NCBI GenBank assembly: GCA_036558305.1
Contig: DATBFX010000246.1
Span: forward strand, 1 to 22,275
Source: DATBFX01 sp036558305
Lineage (GTDB): Bacteria > Chloroflexota > Chloroflexia > Thermomicrobiales > UBA6265
Direction: 5' to 3'
DNA: 22,275 nucleotides
Position 1 is the first letter of the stretch, and every line of letters starts with the position of its first letter. The position numbers were made by a program, and so were the translations under genes. The notes under the pieces are model-generated. The model was not told the origin of the DNA. It worked only from the letters and a program-made list of their open reading frames with translations, and ran no database searches. Positions 6,868 to 14,160 of this stretch are shown here, in pieces.

Positions 6868-7452
6868 TTGAACGTCCCGGACAAAAACCAGGACCCGTGG
6901 GCCGGGGTACCGACGGTGCACGGGTTCGCGGCGGACGAGTTGATTTCGACGTTGCAAAAGTCGATCCGGCGCGGGATGGCGGAGAATGCGGCGCTCGTCG
7001 CGTACGAGATGTTTGCCTCGGGGCCGGAGTTCGAGGACGTCGTCTGGCGGCGGTTGCAGATCATCTCGGTCGAGGACGTCGGGTTCGGCCGGGTCGAGGC
7101 GCCGGTGCTGATCCAGACCCTCAACGAGTTCCGGCAGGAGGCGGCGCGGGAGAGTCCGGACCGGCTGATCTTCTTGATCCACGCCGTCCGCGCCCTCGCC
7201 CTGAGCCCGAAGGACCGGACCAGCGACGAGATGGCGACCTGGGTGCGCGAGGCGACCAACGCCGGCGAGGCCAAACCGGACGTCTTCGACGACGCGATCG
7301 ACATGCACACCGCCCGCGGTCAGGACCTCGGCCGCGGTTTCATTCACTGGTTCACCCAGGGCGCCCGCGTCGAAAACGAACTGCCGAACCGCGACCAGAC
7401 CTACCGGCAGCGCGTCCTCGACCTCCTCGAACGCCAGGGGCATACCTCGTAG
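6868..7452 (+). CDS. Stand-alone RarA/MgsA C-terminal-domain-like protein
   Basis: The start is TTG 6868 with AAGGAG five bases upstream, giving 194 residues; no ATG competes in this frame. The body (about residues 22-130) matches the clamp-loader-like C-terminal region of RarA/MgsA AAA+ ATPases: LISTLQKSIRRGMAENAALV, then WRRLQIISVEDVGFG, then LSPKDRTSDEM. The AAA+ part with Walker motifs is absent. In RarA this helical region supports oligomer formation at replication forks. Here it lies between the binding protein and the ATPase of an importer, so the job may differ; such stand-alone proteins are usually annotated hypothetical. The flanking inverted repeats may insulate its expression. Family assignment is moderately sure, function unknown. 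Confidence 0.75.
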   Translation: MNVPDKNQDPWAGVPTVHGFAADELISTLQKSIRRGMAENAALVAYEMFASGPEFEDVVWRRLQIISVEDVGFGRVEAPVLIQTLNEFRQEAARESPDRLIFLIHAVRALALSPKDRTSDEMATWVREATNAGEAKPDVFDDAIDMHTARGQDLGRGFIHWFTQGARVENELPNRDQTYRQRVLDLLERQGHTS

Positions 7453-7457
7453 ATTGA

Positions 7458-7526
7458 GGGCGGGGGGCGGAAGGCGGAGGGCGGGGAGAACGATCCCTTC
7501 CGCCTTCCGCCCTCCGCCTTCCGCCC
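7458..7526 (+). repeat. Second heptamer-type inverted repeat (GGCGGAA/GGCGGAG family)
   Basis: Directly after the RarA-like stop come 7-bp G-rich units (GGCGGAA, GGCGGAG), then about 22 bases, then C-rich units with the same 7-bp period. A 20-bp perfect inverted repeat pairs 7465-7484 with 7507-7526. It is unrelated in sequence to the repeat at 6741 but has the same architecture. It ends 21 bases before the ATPase start and would form a very stable hairpin in the mRNA. Confidence 0.85.
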
Positions 7527-7547
7527 AAATCGAATCAGGGCGACACC

Positions 7548-8351
7548 GTGCAACCACCGACCGACCACGCGGACGGTATCCGGCTGGAAGCCGTCTCGAA
7601 GACCTTTGCCCTCGGCCGGCGTGCGGTCCATGCCCTGGCCGGGGTCGACCTGACGACGCGGCGCGGCGAATTCGTCGCCCTCCTCGGTCCCTCTGGCTGC
7701 GGCAAATCGACGATCCTGCGCATGCTGGCCGACCTCGACACGCCGACCCAGGGCCGGATCACGATCCACGGCCAACCCCCCAGCGTCCTCCGCGCCAAAC
7801 ACCGCCTCGGCGTCGCCTTCCAGGATGCCGCCCTCCTGCCGTGGCGCTCGGTCGCGGCAAACATCCGGCTCCCACTGGAGGTCGGGGGCGTGCGGGCCGA
7901 TCCCCGCGCGATCGCCGACCTGATCGGTCTGGTCGGGTTGCGAGGATTTGAGAAGGCGCGACCGGCCCAACTCTCCGGCGGGATGCGTCAGCGCGTCTCG
8001 ATCGCCCGCGCGCTGGTCGTCGCCCCGGAGGTGCTGCTGCTGGACGAACCGTTCGGCGCGCTCGACCAGATGACCCGGCAACGGATGAACCTGGAGTTGC
8101 AGCGCATCTGGAGCGAGCGGGCGACGACCACGGTCCTCGTCACCCACGCGATCGAGGAAGCCGTTTTCCTCGCCGACACCGTCGCCGTGATGTCCTCCCG
8201 CCCCGGTCGCATCACCGAGTTGGTGCCAGTGACGTTCGGCCGCCCGCGCCAGCCGGAGATCATGCGGAGTCCCGCCTTCCACACCCTCTGCGACGATCTC
8301 AGCGAGGCGCTTTTCGCCGGCGGTCCCGAGGACGCGGAGCCGGGTCGGTGA
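7548..8351 (+). CDS. NitT/TauT-family ABC transporter ATP-binding protein
   Basis: A 267-residue ATPase from GTG 7548; the ribosome site is weak (AGGG). All ABC motifs are present: Walker A GPSGCGKST (47-55), Q-loop Q92 in FQDAALLPWR, signature LSGGMRQR (142-149), Walker B LLLDEPFGALD (163-173) and H-loop H200 in VTHAIEEA. LLPWRSVAANI and the VTHAIEEAVFLAD ending are typical of the SsuB/TauB/ThiZ group that partners NMT1-type binding proteins. It powers uptake through the fused permease, whose GTG start overlaps its TGA stop, implying coupled translation. No regulatory C-terminal domain is seen. Confidence 0.92.
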   Translation: MQPPTDHADGIRLEAVSKTFALGRRAVHALAGVDLTTRRGEFVALLGPSGCGKSTILRMLADLDTPTQGRITIHGQPPSVLRAKHRLGVAFQDAALLPWRSVAANIRLPLEVGGVRADPRAIADLIGLVGLRGFEKARPAQLSGGMRQRVSIARALVVAPEVLLLDEPFGALDQMTRQRMNLELQRIWSERATTTVLVTHAIEEAVFLADTVAVMSSRPGRITELVPVTFGRPRQPEIMRSPAFHTLCDDLSEALFAGGPEDAEPGR

Positions 8352-9922
8352 ATTCGGGGGTCACCGCGCCGCGCTGGCTCTCCCGCCTCGTCGGCATCGC
8401 GGTCGTCCTGGTCGTCTGGCACCTCCTGGCCGTGACGCTCCTCGCCTCCTCCCGCGGCGTCCCAACACCGGTCGACGTCCTGCGTCAACTCTGGGACGAC
8501 CGCCACTCCTACCCGCCGAACATCAAGACGACCCTGCACGAGGCATTGATCGGCTATTTCTGGGGCAACCTGATCGCCATCGCCCTCGGTCTCGTCTTCG
8601 AACTGATCCCGATCGTCGAGGGGCCGCTGCTGCGCCTCGCCATCGCCAGTTTCAACATCCCGCTCGTCGCGATCGCCCCGATCCTCGTCGTCACGCTCTC
8701 CGGCGACGGGCCGAAAGCGGCCCTGGCGGGACTCGCCGTCTTTTTCACGACGCTGATCGCGACCGTCCTCGGCTTGCGCTCGGCCGATGCCACCTCGCTC
8801 GACCTCATCCGCGCCTACGGCGGTGGCACCGGGACCGCGCTCCGCAAAGTCCAGCTTTGGGCCGCCCTGCCGAGTATCTTCGCCGGTTTGCGGATCGCCG
8901 CCCCGGCCGCCCTCCTGGGCGCCGTGATCGGGGAATTCCTGGGAGCAAACCAGGGTCTCGGCGTGGCGATGATCAACGCCCAGTCGTCGTTCGCCGTCGC
9001 CCGCACCTGGGGGATCGCGCTGGTCATCTCGGCGCTGGCCGGTCTCCTCTACCTCATCGCCTCCGTGCTCGCGCACCTGCTGACCCCCTGGGCCGGCCAA
9101 ACCGATCTCGGGTTGGCGACCCTCCTCCCGGCCGGGACGAGCGGGAGCGTTTGGGCGCGATTGGCGCGGGCGGCGCTGCTCTTTGTGGTCTCGATCGCGG
9201 TCATGATCGGGGCTTGGTACGCGCTGATTCGCGGGTTCGACCTCAATCCGTTCTTCGCCAAGGACCCGGAGGCGGTCTACCGCTTCCTCGTCACCGTCGA
9301 AAACGCCTCCGAGCACCGCAGCACACTGTTTCACTCGCTCGGACAGACCCTCAAAGATGCGGCGGCCGGCTATCTGGTCGGCATGGTGACGGCGACCCTC
9401 ACGGCGATCGTCGTCGTCCTTTCCCCGGCGGTCGAGCAGGCCGTGATGCCGGTCGCGATCGCCTTGCGCTCGGTGCCGCTGGTCGCGTTGACCCCGCTGA
9501 TCGCCCTCCTCTTCGGCCGCGGCTTTTGGGGCGTCACCGTCGTCGTCGGGCTGGTCACCTTTTTCCCGACACTCGTCAACGTCGGCGTTGGCTTGCGCTC
9601 GGCGCCGGGTCTCGCCTGCGACGTCGTCCGCGCCGCCGGCGGCGAGTCGCTGATGGCGATCCGCAAGGTCCGTGTGCCCTACGCGGTCCCCGCTTTCTTC
9701 GCCTCCGCCCGGATCGCGGCGCCGGCGGCCATCGGCGGGGCGACCCTGGCCGAGTGGCTGGCGACCGGGAAGGGACTCGGCAGTCTGCTCGTCATCTCCT
9801 ACAGTGCCTCCGACTTCAACACCCTCTGGTCCGGCGCCGTCCTCATCGTCGCCGTCTCGGTCGGTCTCTACAGCCTCGTCGGGGTGATCGAGGGGTTGGT
9901 GATCGCGCGGATGCGAGGATAG
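8348..9922 (+). CDS. Fused double BPD permease of the NitT/TauT ABC importer
   Basis: GTG 8348 overlaps the ATPase stop. The 524-residue protein contains two binding-protein-dependent permease domains in one chain, so a single polypeptide replaces the usual homodimer. Each half has several TM helices and an EAA-type coupling loop: IRAYGGGTGTALRKVQLWAA with IFAGLRIAAPAALLGAVIGE in the first, VRAAGGESLMAIRKVRVPYA with FASARIAAPAAIGGATLAEW in the second. Usual single permeases are near 250-280 residues, so the length fits a clean tandem fusion. It forms the channel for the substrate bound by the protein encoded at 5706. Its last 175 bases recur at 12796-12970. Confidence 0.9.
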   Translation: MNSGVTAPRWLSRLVGIAVVLVVWHLLAVTLLASSRGVPTPVDVLRQLWDDRHSYPPNIKTTLHEALIGYFWGNLIAIALGLVFELIPIVEGPLLRLAIASFNIPLVAIAPILVVTLSGDGPKAALAGLAVFFTTLIATVLGLRSADATSLDLIRAYGGGTGTALRKVQLWAALPSIFAGLRIAAPAALLGAVIGEFLGANQGLGVAMINAQSSFAVARTWGIALVISALAGLLYLIASVLAHLLTPWAGQTDLGLATLLPAGTSGSVWARLARAALLFVVSIAVMIGAWYALIRGFDLNPFFAKDPEAVYRFLVTVENASEHRSTLFHSLGQTLKDAAAGYLVGMVTATLTAIVVVLSPAVEQAVMPVAIALRSVPLVALTPLIALLFGRGFWGVTVVVGLVTFFPTLVNVGVGLRSAPGLACDVVRAAGGESLMAIRKVRVPYAVPAFFASARIAAPAAIGGATLAEWLATGKGLGSLLVISYSASDFNTLWSGAVLIVAVSVGLYSLVGVIEGLVIARMRG

Positions 9923-10082
9923 TCGACAGTCGCCGGCCGACAGAGAGGAAGGGGTTTCCTCTGGGTTCGGTCCCGGGTCTCTGCACGTACGACGGTCACC
10001 CTCACGTCCCCACACCCGCCCCTCACGAGCTGGAGAATCGCGGCCCCGCACCGAGTGCGTGATCAGACGACCTCGTTGGCAT

Positions 10083-10105
10083 GGCCGGGTCGGCGATGCC
10101 CGGCC
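10083..10105. other. 7-bp GC stem-loop
   Basis: GGCCGGG and CCCGGCC pair around a nine-base loop between the convergent permease and regulator genes. The stretch 9923-10198 holds this hairpin, the longer one at 10123 and no gene that I can support. Confidence 0.35.
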
Positions 10106-10122
10106 GTGTGCCAGGCCATCCA

Positions 10123-10166
10123 GACGCGAGAGATCCTTCAAGCCTGTGAAGGATTCTCTCGGCGTC
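10123..10166. terminator. Long bidirectional terminator-like hairpin
   Basis: An arm with GACGC, GAGAGA and TCCTTCA pairs with TGAAGGA, TCTCTC and GCGTC across the loop AGCCTG, giving about 18 pairs with two single-base bulges. It lies between the stops of the plus-strand permease (9922) and the minus-strand regulator (10199), where a shared terminator is expected. There is no long U-run on either side. Confidence 0.6.
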
Positions 10167-10198
10167 AGAGCACCGCAACCTCGTCGCCTGCCCCAGCG

Positions 10199-10738
10199 CT
10201 AGGAGGTATCGGAATCGCCCCCCGGCAGCACGACGGTTGCGAAGATCCAGCGTCTGCGCCCGGGCTTCGGAGCGTTGGCGAGGCGAGGCTGAATGGCGGT
10301 GACCAGTGCGCGCGCGAGCTCACGCAACTCCGTGTCGTCCAGCCACATCCCGACCATGCGGTAGCTCACTCCATCGCGCAGGAGGTCGACGTCGCCGCGG
10401 GCGAGGTAGCGATCGAAATCCCCGATGAGGCCCGCGACGAACGCCAGGAACATTCGCCGGTGCTCATCGGGACCCATCGTGGCGACCTCGTCCAGGTCGA
10501 CGCTGCCCGCGGAGGCGCGGAGTACGTAGGTGCGCTCCCGCGCGCCGCGCACCCGGCGTTCGGCGACGACGGCCAGCACGCCGCCGTCGACGAGACGAGC
10601 GACGTGCCGGTAGAGGCTGGCGGCCGGTACGTCGGGAAGCTCGGCCCGAAGCTCGGTCGTGGTGAGCGCGCGATCCCCGAGGAACGCCTGCAGGATGCGT
10701 AACCGGATTGGGTGCAGGAGCAAGTCAGCACTCGTCAC
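10199..10738 (-). CDS. Winged-helix (ArsR/HTH_20-like) transcriptional regulator
   Basis: GTG 10738 gives 179 residues starting MTSADLLLHPIRLRILQAFL. Residues 5-75 form a winged helix: HPIRLRILQAFL, ELRAELPDVPAASLYRHVARL (recognition region) and GGVLAVVAERRVRGARERTY (wing). The remaining helical part (DEHRRMFLAFVAGLIGDFDRYL) probably dimerises or binds an effector. A TANNNT-type -10 (TAGGAT) lies six bases before the start, so the mRNA may be nearly leaderless. The gene is divergent from the ABC-2 cassette and the dyad in the shared gap suggests it controls that cassette and itself, probably as a repressor. No metal-binding cysteine motif of ArsR is seen. Confidence 0.82.
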   Translation of the reverse strand: MTSADLLLHPIRLRILQAFLGDRALTTTELRAELPDVPAASLYRHVARLVDGGVLAVVAERRVRGARERTYVLRASAGSVDLDEVATMGPDEHRRMFLAFVAGLIGDFDRYLARGDVDLLRDGVSYRMVGMWLDDTELRELARALVTAIQPRLANAPKPGRRRWIFATVVLPGGDSDTS

Positions 10739-10743
10739 TGTCC

Positions 10744-10778
10744 CATCCTAGCACATCAATATCATTACTGATATCATT
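10744..10778. promoter_or_regulatory. Operator-like dyad and -10 box in the divergent promoter region
   Basis: ATATCA-N4-TGATAT (10759-10774) is a 6-bp dyad; ATATCATT also repeats directly (10759, 10771) with a 12-base period. The patch is AT-rich against a GC-rich background. On the minus strand TAGGAT (10749-10744) lies just before the regulator's GTG. The winged-helix protein is the obvious candidate to bind here. Confidence 0.5.
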
Positions 10779-10904
10779 CCCAAGATTGAGAACGTTGATC
10801 GGGGGGCGAGCGGGGAGTAGCGAATCGCAACGGCGCGATGGTGACGCTGGCGACGACTTCCTCGTCGGCCGCGAACACCTCGACGCGGAAAAGAGTCGAC
10901 CCTT

Positions 10905-11093
10905 ATGAGCTCGGAAGTTGCCGCGCTGATCCCGATCGTCGTCGTGGCCGTCGCCTTCGAGGTCTTCTGTCTGGTGGACGTCGTCCGGGCCGAGGAAGTC
11001 CGGTACCTCCCCCGCTGGGCCTGGATCGTCATCTGCCTCGCCTCGATCCCGCTGGGCGGCATCGCCTACCTGATCCTCGGGAGGACGCGCTGA
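10905..11093 (+). CDS. PLDc_N-like small membrane protein (62 aa)
   Basis: ATG 10905 opens a 62-residue protein with two hydrophobic helices (PIVVVAVAFEVFCLVDVV and WAWIVICLASIPLGGIAYLIL) joined by a short loop with RYLPRWAW. This is the pattern of the PLDc_N (phospholipase D-nuclease N-terminal) family of small membrane proteins, which often precede ABC-2 ATPase genes in high-GC Gram-positive-type genomes. The ribosome site is weak. Its TGA overlaps the start of the ATPase gene and GGGAGG lies within its end, so the two are coupled. It may be an accessory subunit of the exporter. Confidence 0.75.
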   Translation: MSSEVAALIPIVVVAVAFEVFCLVDVVRAEEVRYLPRWAWIVICLASIPLGGIAYLILGRTR

Positions 11094-12007
11094 ACGGTCT
11101 GCGAACCTTCGGTCTGACCAAGGTGTACGGCACGACACAGGCGCTCGGCGGCATCGACCTGGAGATTCCCGCCGGCGCCATCTACGGTCTCGTTGGCCCA
11201 AACGGATCGGGCAAGTCGACGGCGTTCGAGATCCTGGCCGGTCTGCGTCGTCCGAGCGCGGGCAGGATCGAACTGGGCGTGCCGCAAGATTCGGTGGCCT
11301 ACTGCCCTGACGTCGCCGAGTTCGAGCCGTGGCTCACCGCGGTCGAGGTGCTCGACGTCGCGGCCGGACTCCCGGGTAGACCCCGTCCACGGACCGCGCT
11401 CGGTGAGATGCTCGAACGCGTTGGCCTGGCCGACGCCGCCAACCGCCGCGTCGGCGGTTTCTCGCGCGGGATGCAATCCCGCCTGGGACTCGCCGCCGGG
11501 CTGATCTGTGAGCCGCAACTCTTGATTGCCGACGAGCCGGCCGCCGCCCTCGACCCCGCCGGGCGCTGGGAGATCATCGACCTCCTCGCCGGCTTGGCGG
11601 GCTCAGTCACGGTGCTCGTCTCCAGCCACGACCTCGCCGACGTCGAGCGAATCTGCGACCGCGTCGGCGTGCTGGCCAGGGGCCGGCTCGTCTACCAGGG
11701 CACCCTCACCGGTCTCCTCGCGCTGGCGGCGCCCGTCTGGCGGGTGGTCGTCCGCCCACCGGCCGATCGGCTCGTTGCCGCCCTCGCCGCGGCGCCGTGG
11801 ATCCGCACCGTCGGCGAAGACGCGCCCGGAGAACTGCGGCTGGAAGTCGGCGATCCCGAGGCGGCAGAGCTTCACCTGCCCGAGGTGCTCGCCGGCTGCG
11901 GCGTTCGCCTCGTCGAGGTCGGTCGCACCGGTGCGAGCCTGCAAGACGTCTTTTTCCGGCTGACCGCGACCGGACCGTATCGCCACTCGACCGCGCGGGA
12001 GCCGTAA
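11090..12007 (+). CDS. ABC-2-type exporter ATP-binding protein, CTG start
   Basis: The ABC fold begins almost at once (LRTFGLTKVYGTTQALGGI), and the only initiator placed well after GGGAGG is CTG 11090, overlapping the upstream TGA as CTGA; in-frame upstream starts would overlap the whole preceding gene. Length is 305 residues. Walker A GPNGSGKS (36-43), Walker B LLIADEPAAALD (144-155) and H180 are present. The signature is altered to FSRGMQSR, and the Q-loop glutamine appears replaced (YCPDVAEFEPW instead of YLPQ-type). The C-terminal part (about 205-290) is the usual extra domain of drug or bacteriocin exporters. It pairs with the permease that starts within its stop codon (TAATG). Confidence 0.85.
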   Translation: MNGLRTFGLTKVYGTTQALGGIDLEIPAGAIYGLVGPNGSGKSTAFEILAGLRRPSAGRIELGVPQDSVAYCPDVAEFEPWLTAVEVLDVAAGLPGRPRPRTALGEMLERVGLADAANRRVGGFSRGMQSRLGLAAGLICEPQLLIADEPAAALDPAGRWEIIDLLAGLAGSVTVLVSSHDLADVERICDRVGVLARGRLVYQGTLTGLLALAAPVWRVVVRPPADRLVAALAAAPWIRTVGEDAPGELRLEVGDPEAAELHLPEVLAGCGVRLVEVGRTGASLQDVFFRLTATGPYRHSTAREP

Positions 12008-12750
12008 TGGGACCGTGGCGGCTGGAGGTGCTGCGCCTGTGGCGGACGCGACGGCTGGTCGCGCTCGCCGCGATCTTCCTCCTCCTCGGTCTCGGCATGC
12101 CCATCCTCACCTATGAGCTCCCCGAATTGATCAAGCACGCCGGCAACGGCGTCCAGGTCACCGTCCCGACACAGACGGCGGCCGACAGCATCGCGGCCTT
12201 CGCCAGCAACGCGGCGCAGTTGGGCACGCTCGTCGTCGTGGTCGTCGCGGCGGCCACCCTCGCAATCGACGCCAATCCGGGTCTGGCGGCGTTCTATCGG
12301 ACCCGCATCCACCGACCGACGCGCCTGGTCCTGCCCCGCTACGCGGTCGTCACCGCGGCCAGCATTGCGAGCCTGGCGCTCGGCACCCTCGGCGCCTGGT
12401 ACGAGACGGTTGTCCTATTCGGCTCCTTCTCCGTTGGCGCGCTGCTGGGCGGGTTCGCGCTCGAAGCCCTCTGGCTCTGCTTCGTCACCAGCATCGTCCT
12501 GGTCTTCGGCAGCGCGATCCGCGGGCTCCTCGGCGTGGTCGGAGCGTCGATCGCCCTGCTGCTCGCGCTCGCGCTGCTGGGAAATCTTTCCGCCGTCTCC
12601 TCCTGGCTGCCTACGCGGCTCGCCGGGAGCGAAGCGGACCTGGTCAAGCACGCCGCAGGTGGTATCTGGCGCGCGGCCGTAATCACGGCCGTGGCGACGG
12701 TCGCCGCGGTCAGCTTGGGGGTGTACCGGCTGGGCCAGTACCGGCGGTAG
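12007..12750 (+). CDS. ABC-2-type exporter membrane protein
   Basis: ATG 12007 overlaps the ATPase stop. The 247-residue protein has six probable TM segments: about residues 17-35 (LVALAAIFLLLGLGMPILT), 72-92 (LGTLVVVVVAAATLAI), 110-135, 140-165 (GALLGGFALEALWLCFV), 168-195 and 222-240. An N-terminal basic LRLWRTRRL segment precedes the first helix, as in ABC-2 permeases. Together with the ATPase and the PLDc_N protein it should form a drug, lipid or peptide exporter; substrate unknown. Some size features (about 250 residues, six helices) also fit immunity-type ABC-2 permeases. Confidence 0.82.
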   Translation: MGPWRLEVLRLWRTRRLVALAAIFLLLGLGMPILTYELPELIKHAGNGVQVTVPTQTAADSIAAFASNAAQLGTLVVVVVAAATLAIDANPGLAAFYRTRIHRPTRLVLPRYAVVTAASIASLALGTLGAWYETVVLFGSFSVGALLGGFALEALWLCFVTSIVLVFGSAIRGLLGVVGASIALLLALALLGNLSAVSSWLPTRLAGSEADLVKHAAGGIWRAAVITAVATVAAVSLGVYRLGQYRR

Positions 12751-12788
12751 TGGGCGACCGGCAAGATCCCAGGTGTCTGGCGCCAAGC

Positions 12789-12970
12789 CGATCCGGGCCG
12801 AGTGGCTGGCGACCGGGAAGGGACTCGGCAGCCTGCTCGTCATCTCCTACAGCGCCTCCGACTTCAACACCCTCTGGTCGGGCGCGGTCCCGATCGTTGC
12901 GGTGTCGGTCGGGCTGTACAGCCTGGTCGGGGTGATCGAAGGACTCGTGATCGCGCGGATGCGGGGATAG
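12789..12970 (+). pseudogene. Remnant: 3' end of a second NitT/TauT permease gene
   Basis: From 12796 to the TAG at 12970 the sequence matches 9748-9922 of the importer permease: 158 of 175 bases by my count, no gaps, same stop codon. Nearly all differences are at third codon positions; the translated 57 residues differ only at one Leu-to-Pro change. An ATG 12773 opens a 65-codon frame, but the fragment holds just the end of the last permease domain and has no ribosome site, so I call it non-functional. It lies 25-45 bases after the exporter permease stop. Its silent-site divergence means it is not a fresh copy of the neighbour gene. Confidence 0.85.
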
Positions 12971-13095
12971 GCTCTCACCCCCTCTGAGCGATTGGGGCTC
13001 GGGTCCCGCCGATTTATCGCTTGTGGCCATTGACGACTCGGGAGACAATTGGTGGTGGTCGATTTCCGACGGTCGCGTGGCTGGGAGTACCGCGG

Positions 13096-14010
13096 TTGCG
13101 GCGCACGGAGCTGGCATACACCGGTGCCGACGACCTCAGGCGCATGCAGGCGGCCGTTGCCGCGGCCTTCGCCACCACCGGGATCCGAGTGGGCGACCTC
13201 GCCTGGTTGTCCCGCCAGCAAACCCACCGCCACCTCTCGCTCGACATCCGCCTCTGGGAAAACGACGACGGACGCCTCATCGGCTGGACCTTCGTGCGTA
13301 CCAACGGCGGTTTCAACGTCTTCGTTGCCCCCGGCCACGGCGATCCCGCGTTCGTCGACGACATGCTGGATGTCGTCGAGGAGGCGGCACGGACCGCGGC
13401 TGCCGCCGGCGATGCCGTGAACGGTCTTTATACCTACGGCATCGACCTCGCCCGCTCCGAAGAGGATCGGGTACTCGCGTCCGCGTTGCGGCGGCACGGG
13501 TTCGCGCCGGTCCCGTCGACGGGAGGGGTACTGCGACGAGACCTCGGGCGACTCCCAACGCCGGAGGTCCCCGCCGGGTACCGGCTTGCCTACGTGGATA
13601 CCGCCGCCCAGGTCCTCGGCCGCGTCGAAGCGCATCGTGCCGCCTTCGCCCCGTCTGAAGTGACAGCGAAGATGTACGAGCGCGTGCGGCGGGCCTGGCC
13701 CTACCGACCTGAGCTCGACCGGATCGCGACGACCGAAGACGGCGAGGTCGTCGCCTTCTGCACCGCCTGGATCGACGCGGAGAACGCCGCGGGTCTTCTC
13801 GAGCCGGTCGGAACGCACCCCCGCCACCGCCGGCGTGGGCTTGCCAGGACGGTCTGTCTCGATGCCCTCCGCGTCCTACGCGAGGCGGGAGCGCGCACGG
13901 CCGAGGTCGGGTTCGGGAACCAAGCCGCATTTGCGACGTATTCCTCGATTGGCTTCGCGCGCCAAGCCGATGACCTCACCTTCCGCAGGGATGTCCTTGC
14001 CGCCCGGTAA
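13096..14010 (+). CDS. Two-domain GNAT-family N-acetyltransferase
   Basis: I chose TTG 13096 (MRRTELAYTGADDLRRMQ), with GGGAG eight bases upstream; an earlier TTG at 13021 is in frame but adds a stretch unlike the family. The 304-residue protein has a degenerate N-terminal GNAT domain (HLSLDIRLWENDDGRLIGW, NVFVAPGHGDP) and a C-terminal catalytic one (GEVVAFCTAWIDAENAAGLLEPVGTHPRHRRRGLARTVC), where V-G-T-H-P-x-x-R-R-R-G-L-A is the acetyl-CoA pyrophosphate loop, followed by GFGNQAAFATYSSIGF. It should transfer an acyl group to an amine; acceptor unknown. It appears monocistronic. Confidence 0.85.
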   Translation: MRRTELAYTGADDLRRMQAAVAAAFATTGIRVGDLAWLSRQQTHRHLSLDIRLWENDDGRLIGWTFVRTNGGFNVFVAPGHGDPAFVDDMLDVVEEAARTAAAAGDAVNGLYTYGIDLARSEEDRVLASALRRHGFAPVPSTGGVLRRDLGRLPTPEVPAGYRLAYVDTAAQVLGRVEAHRAAFAPSEVTAKMYERVRRAWPYRPELDRIATTEDGEVVAFCTAWIDAENAAGLLEPVGTHPRHRRRGLARTVCLDALRVLREAGARTAEVGFGNQAAFATYSSIGFARQADDLTFRRDVLAAR

Positions 14011-14077
14011 CGGTCGAGCAAAGGATCTCCGTCCCGCGCGTCCCCTGCATCTCGCCTTGAGCAGTCCGGGCTGACCC

Positions 14078-14104
14078 TGTCGATTTCGGGCTGCCCCGGA
14101 CGAC
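14078..14104 (+). promoter_or_regulatory. ECF42-like promoter motif, copy 1 (no obvious target)
   Basis: TGTCGA, 17 bases, then CGAC. The surrounding 30 bases (14077-14106) match 27 of 30 with the copy at 16548. The two-part motif fits what I recall for ECF42 sigma factors (-35 TGTCGA, -10 CGA/TC). It points rightward into a convergent gap with no plus-strand gene, so it may be a relic or drive an antisense or non-coding RNA. Confidence 0.45.
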
Positions 14105-14160
14105 TTAGGGGATCGGGGCGCACCGCTCCGGCCGGGGAGGGCGGGGACGTCGTGACGTGA

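Noticed and set aside
7988..10141. A 717-codon open frame on the minus strand
   Set aside because: It runs antisense through the ATPase and fused permease genes, is dominated by Asp, Arg and Gly, and has no fold; it is a GC-driven shadow frame.
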